Assembly: GCF_008312835.1 (NCBI RefSeq)
Contig: NZ_VSKS01000007.1
Coordinates: 286,583-350,582, forward strand
Source of the DNA: Streptomyces marokkonensis
Lineage (GTDB): Bacteria; Actinomycetota; Actinomycetes; Streptomycetales; Streptomycetaceae
DNA: 64,000 nt
Direction: 5' to 3'
The translations under genes were made by a program, and so were the position numbers. A model generated the notes under the pieces. It did not search any database. It had not been told where the DNA came from and saw only the letters and a list, made by a program, of their open reading frames with translations. This document shows, in pieces, positions 8,183-15,958 of this stretch (positions within the stretch are counted from its first letter, which is position 1; each line of letters begins with the position of its first letter).

Positions 8183-8971
8183 ATGTCCCAGCACAGCAGC
8201 GAGCAGATCAAGGTCCGCACCTTCGGTGGTCCGACCGCTCTCATCGAATACGGCGGCTTGCGCTTCCTGACCGATCCGACCTTCGACGGGCCCGGCGACT
8301 ATCCCTCGGCCGGCCCGACCCTGACCAAGACCGCACCCTCCGCCGCCACCCCCGCCGACCTCGGCTCCCTCGACGTGGTCCTGCTCTCGCACGACGAGCA
8401 CGCCGACAACCTCGACACCTCCGGCCGCGCCCTGCTCGCCGATGTCCCGCTCACCCTCACCACCCCCGGCGGTGCGCGGCGCCTGGGGGACAAGGCCAGG
8501 GGGCTGGCCGACTGGGAGCCGGTCGTGCTGGACCGGCCCGGCGGTGGCACGGTCACCGTCACCGGCGTTCCCGCCGTCCACGGTCCCGGCCCGCGTGAGA
8601 AAGTGGAGCCGTTCACCGGTCAGGTCGTCGGCTTCGTCCTCACCGGCCAGGATCTGCCCACCGTGTACGTCAGCGGCGACAACGCTTCGCTCGACGCGGT
8701 CAGGGAGACAGCCGAGCGTTTCGCCCCGGTGGACACCGCTGTCCTCTTCGCCGGAGCCCCCCGGTTCCCGGTCCTCTTCGACGGCGCGCCGCTCGTCCTG
8801 GACAGCGTCCAGGCCGCCGAGGCCGCCGGAATCCTCGGTGCCCGCCGCGTCGTCCCCGTCCACCACGACAGCTGGGCACACTTCACCGAGGGGCGCGACG
8901 AACTGGAGGCCGCCTTCACCGCCGCCGGCCTGGCCGACCGCCTGGACCGCGACTGGATGCGGCACGCCTGA
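8183..8971 (+). CDS. MBL-fold metallohydrolase (UlaG-like)
   Basis: A 262-residue metallo-beta-lactamase-fold protein. The metal motif is SHDEHADNLD (about residues 73-82), the variant HxxHxDN of UlaG/RomA-like lactonases and phosphodiesterases. VSGDNASL supplies the later Asp, and PVHHDSWAHF near residue 230 the last His. ATG at 8183 has GAAGAGGGG upstream. There is no signal peptide, so it is cytoplasmic. It probably hydrolyses a lactone, phosphodiester or amide, which cannot be resolved here. Divergent regulation by the CGNR protein is likely. Confidence 0.87.
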   Translation: MSQHSSEQIKVRTFGGPTALIEYGGLRFLTDPTFDGPGDYPSAGPTLTKTAPSAATPADLGSLDVVLLSHDEHADNLDTSGRALLADVPLTLTTPGGARRLGDKARGLADWEPVVLDRPGGGTVTVTGVPAVHGPGPREKVEPFTGQVVGFVLTGQDLPTVYVSGDNASLDAVRETAERFAPVDTAVLFAGAPRFPVLFDGAPLVLDSVQAAEAAGILGARRVVPVHHDSWAHFTEGRDELEAAFTAAGLADRLDRDWMRHA

Positions 8972-9291
8972 GCGACCTGGCACCAGGCGAATCGGCCTCT
9001 GGGAACCGGTACTGGACCGGCAGGCCACCGGACTCGGAGGCCAGGGCCGGAGCCATGCGGGGGTACAGGTGCGGTTGGCCCAGCTCACCTGCACCCCACG
9101 TGCCGGTAGGCGGAGGCGTCGGCGCGCACGTACGGTGAGGTGCATCTCGCGCTACTGCGGCCGTCCCATCGGCAGCGCGCACGGGGAACCGGGCAAGGGC
9201 CATGCGCTTCGGCAAGAGGGTGTACGTCTTGGGCGGCACTGTGGCCGTCGCGGTCCGTCGCCCCCCGCTTGGCGCATGGCCCGTCGGACGC
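8972..9291. other. Convergent intergenic region, no gene seen
   Basis: This lies between two convergent genes. Short frames (one from ATG at 9202) lack domain similarity and support. No clear terminator hairpin with an exact stem was found. Confidence 0.5.
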
Positions 9292-9861
9292 CTAGCGGGA
9301 GCCGAGGAACTCGATCGCCCGCTGGGTCAGCAGCTTGGCGGCGTCCGGGTCGTAGGACGGCAGTGAATTGTCCGCGAACAGGTGCTGGTCTCCGGGATAC
9401 AGGAACAACTCCCCGTCAGCGGAGGCGGAGACGAGCGCTCGGGCGGCGTCGGCGTCCTCGGTGAAGAAGGGATCGTCTTCCTTCGCATGCACCTGCACCG
9501 GCACCCGGTCGGGCCACGCCGCACCGAACTCCGACACCGGGATACAGGCGTGGAACAGGAGCGCTCCCCGCGCACCCGTGCGCGTCTGCGCCAGCTTCTG
9601 GGCGGGCAGCACACCGAGCGAGAAGCCGACGTAGACGCTGTCCTGGGGCAGCGGTTCGGCCGCGCGGACGCCGCGCTCGGTGATCTCGCCGAACCCGACC
9701 CGCTCCACGTAAGCCTGACCCTCGTCGAGGGAGCCGAAGGTACGCCCGTCGAACAGGTCCGGTGTGTGAACGGTGTGGCCGGCCGCGCGGAGTTCGTCGG
9801 CGAAAGCGGCGACTCCGGGGGTCAGCCCCTGCGAGTGATGGAACAGTACGACCTCTGTCAC
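9292..9861 (-). CDS. Dienelactone hydrolase-family protein
   Basis: A 189-residue alpha/beta hydrolase of the dienelactone hydrolase family. It starts MTEVVLFHHSQGLTPGV, the usual short N-terminus. The nucleophile elbow reads GFSLGV (Ser around residue 80, where classical enzymes carry Cys). The acid is probably Asp in AKEDDPFF, and the base His in GDQHLFAD. Substrate unknown; a small ester or lactone is plausible. It is divergent from an ArsR-type regulator 56 bp away, which is likely its regulator. Confidence 0.86.
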   Translation of the reverse strand: MTEVVLFHHSQGLTPGVAAFADELRAAGHTVHTPDLFDGRTFGSLDEGQAYVERVGFGEITERGVRAAEPLPQDSVYVGFSLGVLPAQKLAQTRTGARGALLFHACIPVSEFGAAWPDRVPVQVHAKEDDPFFTEDADAARALVSASADGELFLYPGDQHLFADNSLPSYDPDAAKLLTQRAIEFLGSR

Positions 9862-9917
9862 GCCCCAGCCCCTTGCTTGAGGTAGCGAATGATCCGGAAC
9901 TTCAGAATAATCGAAGA

Positions 9918-10508
9918 GTGTCGAACAATACCCGCTTCCCCGACTACGACCTCGCCGACGTCACGGATGTGACAGCCCCGGCTCAGCTCCGCGCGCTGGC
10001 CAGCCCCCTGCGCGACGCCATCCTCGAGCTGCTCCTCGAACGCGCCGCGACGGTGAGCGAACTGGCCTCCGCACTCGGCCGCCCCAAGAGCACGGTCGCG
10101 CACCACGTGAGCGTCCTGGTGGACGCCCAGTTGCTGAGGGTCGTGCGGACTCGCCGGGTGCGGGCCATCGACGAGCGCTACTACGGCCGCACCGCGCGCA
10201 TCTTCCGCGTCGGTACGGTCGGCCCGGCCGACAGCCTCGCCCCGCCGTACTGCACGAACGATCTCGCCACCGCCGCCGCCGAGTCGGCCCCCGCGCACCA
10301 GGAAGACCAACTCTTCTCGATCGTGCGGCACGTGCGAATCCCCCGGGAACACGCTCGCGAGTTCTGGGCGCGGGTCCTGGAACTCGCCAACGACTACGCA
10401 CAACTGCCGCGCGGAGGCGATGTGGTGTACGGCTTCGCGGCCGGGCTCTACCCGACCGACTATCCGGCGCTGCCGGAGACTGAGCCTGCCGCGAAGGACG
10501 CGGACTGA
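9918..10508 (+). CDS. ArsR-type winged-helix regulator
   Basis: A 196-residue regulator. Residues ~20-85 contain a winged helix (LRALASPLRDAILELLLERA, then ELASALGRPKSTVAHHVSVL) of the ArsR/HTH_20 type. The C-terminal ~100 residues are helical with no named domain, as in larger members of this group. GTG at 9918 is chosen from the start of homology; the ribosome site is weak (GAAGAG close to the start). It is divergent from the dienelactone hydrolase gene and probably controls it. Confidence 0.85.
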   Translation: MSNNTRFPDYDLADVTDVTAPAQLRALASPLRDAILELLLERAATVSELASALGRPKSTVAHHVSVLVDAQLLRVVRTRRVRAIDERYYGRTARIFRVGTVGPADSLAPPYCTNDLATAAAESAPAHQEDQLFSIVRHVRIPREHAREFWARVLELANDYAQLPRGGDVVYGFAAGLYPTDYPALPETEPAAKDAD

Positions 10509-10739
10509 CCCGCAGCCCAGGTCATGCCATCCGCAGCCGCGACCGACCTGGAGCCCCGCGCGAGAATGGAACGGCCCTCCCCACGAGCTGCGCTCCGGCC
10601 TCCGCTCGGCCCACGCCCCGTAGGGAGGCGGACGTGCCCGTGTCCATCCACGGGCGGACACCGGCATACGCCCAGGGGCCGACACCGTTCCCGCCGTGGT
10701 CTGACGCCTCGCACGGGCCCGCTGCCTAACCTCACCGGT

Positions 10740-11909
10740 ATGAATCATCTGCCTCGCGGCGCGGCCGCCGTTTTACTCGGTCTGTCCCTCGCCCTGCTCG
10801 GCACGAGCGTGGCCCAAGCCGCGCCGCCGCCCGGGCCCACGACGGCGTCGTCGGTCGCCGAGACCGCCCGCGTACGCCTCGAACTGCCGCCGCCCACAGG
10901 GTCGTACGCGGTCGGCCGTGACACCTTGCACCTCGTAGACAGGAACCGCCCCGACCCCTGGGTGCCGGAGGCCGGGGCGCGTGAGCTGATGGTGTCGATG
11001 TACTACCCGGCACGGCCCGGTGGCGGCCGGACGGCCCCGTACATGACCGCCGCCGAGGCCCAGGCCTTCATCGACGACCGGGAACTGACCGACGTGGTGT
11101 CCGCCAGGACGCTCAGTGGTACCCGCACCAACGCCCGGCCCGCCGCCGCACCCGCACGCGGGACATTCCCGCTTGTCGTGCTGTCGCCCGGGTTCACCGT
11201 GAACCGCTCCACCCTGACACTGCTGGCCGAGGAACTGGCCAGCAGGGGATACGTCGTCGCTGCCGTCGACCACGCCTACGAGTCGGTCGGCACGGCCTTC
11301 CCCGGTGGGCGCCTCCTGAACTGCGTCGCCTGCGAGAAGATCACCCCCGGTGGGTACGGCGTGGTACCGCAAGGCCGGGCCGGGGACGTGTCCTTCCTCC
11401 TCGACCGGCTGCTCGCCGACCGGCACCCCGCCTGGCGGCGCGCTCGCATGATCGATCCCACGAGGATCGGCATGGCCGGCCACTCCATCGGCGGCGCCTC
11501 CGCCGCAACGACCATGGCGGGTGACCGACGGGTGCGCGCCGGGACCAACATGGACGGTTCCTTCATGGAGCCGGTCCCCGCGCAGGGCCTGGGCGGGCGG
11601 CCCTTCATGATGCTGGGCACCGGTGACGACGACCGCTCCTGGATACGCGACTGGCCGCTCCTCGACGGCTGGAAGCGCTGGATCAACGTCACCGGTGCGG
11701 AACACTTCACGTTCACGGACGTTCCCGTCCTCGGTGAGCAGCTCGGCCTCCTGCCGCCGGAGGAGCCGCTGTCGGGCAAGCGGTCGCAGGAAATCACCCG
11801 CGCATACGTGTCAGCGTTCTTCGACCTTCACCTGCAGGGCGTGGACCGGAAGCTGCTGGACGGGCCGACTGCCGAGTACCCGGAGGTGGTCTTCCACAGG
11901 GAAGGTTGA
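10740..11909 (+). CDS. Secreted PAF-acetylhydrolase-like esterase
   Basis: A 389-residue secreted alpha/beta hydrolase. Residues 1-29 form a signal peptide ending AQAA. The fold shows LVVLSPGFTVNRSTL (oxyanion region), the nucleophile elbow GHSIGG, and later Asp and His (GAEHFTFTDVP), as in platelet-activating-factor acetylhydrolase and poly-ester esterases of actinomycetes. It should hydrolyse short acyl esters outside the cell. TAACCT ends 6 nt before the ATG, so the message may be leaderless. Leucine codon 12 (10773-10775) is TTA, suggesting bldA control as in the lysyl-oxidase-like gene. Confidence 0.88.
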   Translation: MNHLPRGAAAVLLGLSLALLGTSVAQAAPPPGPTTASSVAETARVRLELPPPTGSYAVGRDTLHLVDRNRPDPWVPEAGARELMVSMYYPARPGGGRTAPYMTAAEAQAFIDDRELTDVVSARTLSGTRTNARPAAAPARGTFPLVVLSPGFTVNRSTLTLLAEELASRGYVVAAVDHAYESVGTAFPGGRLLNCVACEKITPGGYGVVPQGRAGDVSFLLDRLLADRHPAWRRARMIDPTRIGMAGHSIGGASAATTMAGDRRVRAGTNMDGSFMEPVPAQGLGGRPFMMLGTGDDDRSWIRDWPLLDGWKRWINVTGAEHFTFTDVPVLGEQLGLLPPEEPLSGKRSQEITRAYVSAFFDLHLQGVDRKLLDGPTAEYPEVVFHREG

Positions 11910-12285
11910 CCACAGAGGGTCGAAGCGGGCTCTTGGGCGCTGGTCCCGGGCGACGGCCGTCAGGCCGTCTCCCGGTGGCCGGACGGCCCGCCCCGCCCGC
12001 CCGGCATCGGTCCCCGGCCGGTGTCCTGCGCGGCGCGGGCCTTGGCGAGGTGCACACGAGCACAGGCAAGGGCCGAGCCGGACACATCGCAGACCGCGGA
12101 CCGCCCTGGGTGACAACATTTCCGCACGTCAGAGCCTCGAACCGCTCACAGCGTCATGGGTATTGCGCTTAGGATGTCGCCGCGCGCAGACGTCACACAG
12201 CGGTCGTGCGTCACGCGCGGTCGTGTGTCCATGAGCAGTTCATCGGGCTTTGTCCGAGTAGCTGTGTCTGCGGGGGAGAACTTCG
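11910..12285. other. Intergenic region upstream of DUF5685 gene
   Basis: No gene is supportable. The right half is less GC-rich; TTAGGAT around 12169 could be a -10 element for the DUF5685 gene, but no convincing -35 pairs with it. Confidence 0.35.
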
Positions 12286-13638
12286 GTGTTCGGAATCATC
12301 AGGCCATGCCGTCATCGTCTGGGCGAGGGCATGCGTACCGAGTGGATGGCACATCTGTGTGGACTGTGTCTGGCGCTGCGCGGGGAATACGGGCAGTTCG
12401 CACGGGTGGCCACCAACTACGACGGCCTGATCGTCTCCGTGCTGACCGAAGCACAGTCGGAGCGTACCGGCGACTGGCGGCGAGGTGCCGGTCCGTGCCC
12501 GCTGCGTGGGATGCGGTCGGCGGACGTGGCGCAGGGTGAAGGAGCGCGACTGGCGGCGACGGTGTCGCTGGTGCTGGCCGCGGCGAAGATCCGTGACCAT
12601 GTGGCCGACGGCGACGGCCTGTTGGGGCGCCGCCCGGTAACGCTGGCGGCACGTCGGATCGCCCAGGGCTGGGACCGCGCGAGCGCCGCGGGCGGCGAAC
12701 GGCTCGGCTTCGACACCGCGGTACTGCTTGGCGCTGTCGAACGCCAACTGGAGCTGGAGCGGTTGGCCGGCCCCGGCGGCTCGCTGCTGACGATCACGGA
12801 GCCCACGGAGACGGCGACCGCCGCCGCCTTCGCGCACACCGCTGTGCTCGCCGACCGTCCTGGCAACGCCGAACCGCTGGCGGAGGCCGGCCGTCTGTTC
12901 GGTCGGCTGGCGCATCTGTTGGACGCGATGGAGGACCTGGACGCGGACGAGGCTTCGGACGCGTGGAACCCGATCGCCGTGACCCGCGCGGATCGCGCCG
13001 AGGTGCGCCGGCTGTGCGACGACGCCGTCCGTGGGATCCGACTCGCCCTGGCCGAAGCCGAGTTCGTCGATGGGCAGCTGGTACGTGCGCTTCTGGGCGA
13101 CGAGTTGCAGCGTGCCGTCGACCGCGTCTTCGACCCCCGGCATCGTCACCACCAGCATCGCCACCGGGCGCAGGGCTCACGCATGCTGCCGTGGCTGGGA
13201 CGCCGTACGGCGACGGCGGTACCTTCGGAGACCGGCACGGCCTGCGCCACCGGGGCGCTCGCCGGCGCGGCCCCGGAGGGCGCCTCGTCGGCGTCGCGCC
13301 GGCCGCCGGAGGGGCAGTGCCGGCGGTGTGGCCAGTGGCGGCCTTTGTGCAACGGCTGCGGGGTGTGCCGCAACTGCTGCATCTGCATCGAGGACGGAGA
13401 GCCCTTGCAGTTCGACAGCGGCAACCGCAACGGCGGCTCGGGCCGCGAGGGTTCCGGAGGCGACGGATGGTTCGGCGGCCGGGGCGGCGGCAACTCGGGT
13501 GGCGCTTCCGGAGGTTCGGGCGGAGGCGATCGGGTGTCCGCCGGCTCCGGTGGTTCCGGCGGTGGCTCGGGTGACGGCTGCTGTGGTGGCGGTGGCTGCT
13601 GCAACCCATGCAAGTGCTGTTGCGACTGCTGCGACTGA
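12286..13638 (+). CDS. DUF5685 family protein with Cys-rich tail
   Basis: A 450-residue protein. GTG at 12286 has an excellent ribosome site (GGGGGAGAA). Residues 1-285 match DUF5685 (MFGIIRPCRHRLGEGM at the start, then WMAHLCGLCLALRGEYGQFA), all-helical with conserved Cys, metal-binding-like positions. Residues ~330-370 contain a Cys cluster (CRRCGQWRPLCNGCGVC, then RNCCICIED). A Gly/Ser-rich linker follows, ending in CCNPCKCCCDCCD. Streptomyces members carry similar tails; the function is not established. About 20 Cys in 110 residues suggests metal binding or a zinc-sink domain, which is inference. The following gene is co-directional, 102 bp away. Confidence 0.85.
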   Translation: MFGIIRPCRHRLGEGMRTEWMAHLCGLCLALRGEYGQFARVATNYDGLIVSVLTEAQSERTGDWRRGAGPCPLRGMRSADVAQGEGARLAATVSLVLAAAKIRDHVADGDGLLGRRPVTLAARRIAQGWDRASAAGGERLGFDTAVLLGAVERQLELERLAGPGGSLLTITEPTETATAAAFAHTAVLADRPGNAEPLAEAGRLFGRLAHLLDAMEDLDADEASDAWNPIAVTRADRAEVRRLCDDAVRGIRLALAEAEFVDGQLVRALLGDELQRAVDRVFDPRHRHHQHRHRAQGSRMLPWLGRRTATAVPSETGTACATGALAGAAPEGASSASRRPPEGQCRRCGQWRPLCNGCGVCRNCCICIEDGEPLQFDSGNRNGGSGREGSGGDGWFGGRGGGNSGGASGGSGGGDRVSAGSGGSGGGSGDGCCGGGGCCNPCKCCCDCCD

Positions 13639-13740
13639 CCCAGGTCTGCGTGGATGTCGAACAGGACGGTGAGCCGGCTCAGCTTGCTCCCCGTCCTGCC
13701 TCACTCCTCATGCCGAGACGAAGAGAACAGGGGATGCCCG

Positions 13741-14397
13741 ATGGACGAGGGGCGCCGGCAAGGCCTGGAGCGGATTCGCGCGAAGCTGGAGCTGATCAGG
13801 CAGGTGGAGGCCGAGCACGGCTTCGGGGTGATGATCGAGGAGACAAAGAACCCGGAGCCCGTTGCGGCGCTGCCGCAGGGGATCACCGAAGTCTTCGGCC
13901 TCTTCTCGCGGTTGGGCGCCAACTACTTCCGCTTCTTTCAGCCCGACGAGATCCAGGGCCCAGCCGCGTGGGCGGCCCGGGCGATCGTTCCGCACTGCCC
14001 GCTGGGCAGTCCTCTGATCATCGGCTGTGAGCGTCACAGCGTCCCGAAGGACCGCGAGTGCGGCTACGGCATATGGCTGGACCCGGACGACGGGGACGTC
14101 TATTACTGCGACATCGACGACTACATCCACCTGTACAAGCACCCGGACGAAACGATCGATGTCCTGGTGTTCGCGAACGACGTGGTCACGTTCTTCGACC
14201 GCTTCGTCCTCGGTCCGGCCTATCCTCAGCTTGTCGCAGCCATGATCGGACCCGGCATCGTGACGAACCGTGACCGGCGCGGCCGGCATCGGGACAGATG
14301 GCTGCGGCTGCTTGTGGAGAGCGGCCTGGCTACGGCCGACGACAGGGAGGCGATCTGGGAGATGCCTGACGTCACCCGGTTGACCTTGAGTGATTGA
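13741..14397 (+). CDS. Hypothetical protein, possibly SUKH-like
   Basis: A 218-residue cytoplasmic protein with no signal peptide or membrane segment. It begins MDEGRRQGLERIRAKLELIR (helical) and continues as alternating strands with acidic patches (DPDDGDVYYCDIDDYIHLY). The pattern of a leading helix, FFQPDEI and later ANDVVTFFDRFVLG recalls SMI1/KNR4 (SUKH) immunity-like proteins, but I cannot assign it firmly. The ATG at 13741 has an AGGGGA-type site; a frame open 29 codons earlier is less likely. It follows the DUF5685 gene. Confidence 0.65.
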   Translation: MDEGRRQGLERIRAKLELIRQVEAEHGFGVMIEETKNPEPVAALPQGITEVFGLFSRLGANYFRFFQPDEIQGPAAWAARAIVPHCPLGSPLIIGCERHSVPKDRECGYGIWLDPDDGDVYYCDIDDYIHLYKHPDETIDVLVFANDVVTFFDRFVLGPAYPQLVAAMIGPGIVTNRDRRGRHRDRWLRLLVESGLATADDREAIWEMPDVTRLTLSD

Positions 14398-14565
14398 GCC
14401 TGCCGATCATCAAGGCCGGGCGAAAGTGGCCGACTTCGCAGCTGCGAGGCCGACCGACCGCTGGACATGGCTGGTGACCGCCGCCTACGCCCAGCTCCGA
14501 CTGGCCCGCCCGATGGCCACGGACCTCCAGCGGCCCTGCGGCCGCGGAGCCTCCGGAAAAGCCCG

Positions 14566-14595
14566 TTGGCGGCCCACGGCGACCGTTGCTAGTCT
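14566..14595 (+). promoter_or_regulatory. Promoter for leader ORF and hydrolase
   Basis: TTGGCG (14566-14571) and TAGTCT (14590-14595) with an 18-bp spacer form a sigma-70-type promoter, 38 bp before the leader ORF start. It would place the leader peptide in the 5' UTR. Confidence 0.55.
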
Positions 14596-14633
14596 CCTGG
14601 AGGCCGTGCGAGAGAAACGAGGAGGTGGTACCC

Positions 14634-14687
14634 GTGAACGCAGTATCGACATGGGTGCTCCCCTCCGGGGTCACGGTCGGACGCTAG
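14634..14687 (+). CDS. 17-residue leader peptide ORF
   Basis: GTG at 14634 with a very strong ribosome site (GAGGAGGTGG at about 14618-14628) opens an 18-codon frame ending TAG at 14685-14687. The peptide is MNAVSTWVLPSGVTVGR. It lies between a good promoter and a hydrolase gene whose ribosome site is buried in a hairpin beginning at the leader's stop codon. This arrangement is that of inducible resistance leaders such as those of erm genes. Stalling at the VLPSGV segment is a guess. Confidence 0.65.
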   Translation: MNAVSTWVLPSGVTVGR

Positions 14688-14735
14688 GTCGTCCGGGAGC
14701 GCCGTTCAAGAGCCCTCCCGAAAGGCACGACCGTG
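14678..14735 (+). promoter_or_regulatory. Translational attenuator: two competing hairpins
   Basis: Hairpin A pairs GGTCGT (14687-14692) with ACGACC (14727-14732) and, nested inside, CGGGAG (14694-14699) with CTCCCG (14715-14720). It encloses the GAAAGG ribosome site and abuts the GTG start at 14733. Hairpin B pairs CGGACG (14678-14683, in the leader ORF) with CGTCCG (14690-14695), using the same 5' strand as A. A ribosome paused upstream in the leader would leave B free to form and expose the hydrolase start; a ribosome reaching the stop would block B and favour A. Confidence 0.6.
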
Positions 14736-15455
14736 CGATTCACTTCCGAACAGCGCCTCGACGACGGCGTCCTCGAGCGCGAATTCACCCTCGGCGAGAT
14801 CCCCGGCACTCTGTGGACGCCTGGATCCGCGCCGGCTCCGCTGGTCCTGATGGCCCACAACAACGCCCTGCCCAAGGCGGAACCCAGGCTGGTGGCCCGG
14901 GCCCGGTACACCGCGGCTCGCGGCTACGCCGTGGCCACCATCGATGCCGTCGGGTGCGGTGACCGTCCCCGTTCCGCCGCCGGCGAGCAAGCCCGTGCCG
15001 ACCTCCGGCGGGCGATGCAGGCCGGTGAGCCGGTCGACGAAATCCTCGAGTCCTTCATCGGCCCGCTGGTCGAGAACGCGGTCCCGGAATGGCAGGCCAC
15101 TCTGGACGCCCTCCTTGAGCTGCCCGAGATCGGGGGCCCGGTCGGGTACTCCGGCGGGTGGACCGCCCTCGGTATTCGGCTGGCGGTGGTCGAGCCGCGC
15201 ATCGCGGCCGCAGGCTTCTTCGCCGGAGGGTACGTGCCCCGTGCCCAGCGCGAGGAGGCCCGGCAGGTCGCCATTCCGCTGCTGTTCTTGCTGCAGTGGG
15301 ACGACGAGGGGAACCCCCGGCAACGGGCCCTGGACCTGTTCGACGCCTTCGGCAGCGAGGAGAAGACGCTGCACGCCAATCCGGGCGGGCACACCGGCAC
15401 CCCGTGGTTCGAGCTGGAGGACGGGTGCCGGTTCTTGGACCGGCACCTGAAGTAG
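14733..15455 (+). CDS. Alpha/beta hydrolase under leader-peptide control
   Basis: A 240-residue alpha/beta hydrolase of the prolyl-oligopeptidase/dienelactone type. The oxyanion region is VLMAHNNALPK, the elbow is GYSGGWTA (Ser about residue 137), the Asp is probably in LQWDDEG, and the His lies in NPGGHTGTPW. There is no signal peptide. Only its GAAAGG site, buried in the attenuator hairpin, supports GTG at 14733. The leader ORF suggests induction by a ribosome-stalling compound, so the enzyme may inactivate an ester- or lactone-containing antibiotic such as a macrolide; this is inference. Macrolide esterases with this fold are known. Confidence 0.8.
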   Translation: MRFTSEQRLDDGVLEREFTLGEIPGTLWTPGSAPAPLVLMAHNNALPKAEPRLVARARYTAARGYAVATIDAVGCGDRPRSAAGEQARADLRRAMQAGEPVDEILESFIGPLVENAVPEWQATLDALLELPEIGGPVGYSGGWTALGIRLAVVEPRIAAAGFFAGGYVPRAQREEARQVAIPLLFLLQWDDEGNPRQRALDLFDAFGSEEKTLHANPGGHTGTPWFELEDGCRFLDRHLK

Positions 15456-15609
15456 GTCCGGGCTGTCCGGCGGGCAGCGGACGGTAGGCGGCTTCGGCCA
15501 TGATGCCGTCATCGAGGACAGGTGACGGCCCTCCTCGGTGGCGGCGGCAGACAGACGCGCAATCGCCCCGACCGTCCGGCACGGGTGGGGTTCCACATCC
15601 GCGTTGAAG

Positions 15610-15638
15610 CTACTTCACGTGTTCACCTACTTCACGTG
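15610..15638 (+). repeat. 12-bp direct repeat CTACTTCACGTG
   Basis: CTACTTCACGTG occurs at 15610-15621 and 15627-15638 with a 17-bp period. Each copy contains the palindrome CACGTG. It overlaps the decayed end of the DUF4383 remnant and has no evident promoter role. Confidence 0.45.
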
Positions 15639-15844
15639 ACCGTACTGGCGTGATCGCCTAATGGCACCGTCGGCGAAAAGGTGGAGGCGCGCTTGAGCCG
15701 CGGTGCGCGTGAGTGCCAGTCCGGCGACGCCGAAGGCCAGGTGCGCGAGGTTGTGCCGACCAGGAGGAACACCACTCCCGCGGTCAAGGCGGCCTGCTCT
15801 ACGGGTGTGCGGGCAGGACGGGCGGCACGTGCGTGTGTGGACAT
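15627..15844 (-). pseudogene. DUF4383 membrane protein, deleted and frameshifted
   Basis: ATG at 15844 starts a frame reading MSTHARAARPARTPVEQAAL, then TAGVVFLLVG, the N-terminus of DUF4383 membrane proteins. A different frame then supplies HNLAHLAFGVAGLALTRTAA, the family's central-to-C-terminal signature. About 30 codons between these blocks are missing and the frame changes at the junction. The family normally has four TM segments and about 150 residues, so this copy is non-functional. Confidence 0.75.
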
Positions 15845-15958
15845 GACATCTTGAGCGCAACGCCGAACTTGGCGGACGGTCCGCCAGCCCCTCCCCGGGC
15901 GCCCTGAGCCGTCGCAGACCTGTCGCGACCGCACCGTGCCCGCATCACGTGCGACGAG

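Noticed and set aside
9202-9366. Small + ORF beginning MRFGKRVYVLGGTVAVAV
   Set aside because: Membrane-like start, but it runs into antisense of the dienelactone hydrolase gene; no supporting site.
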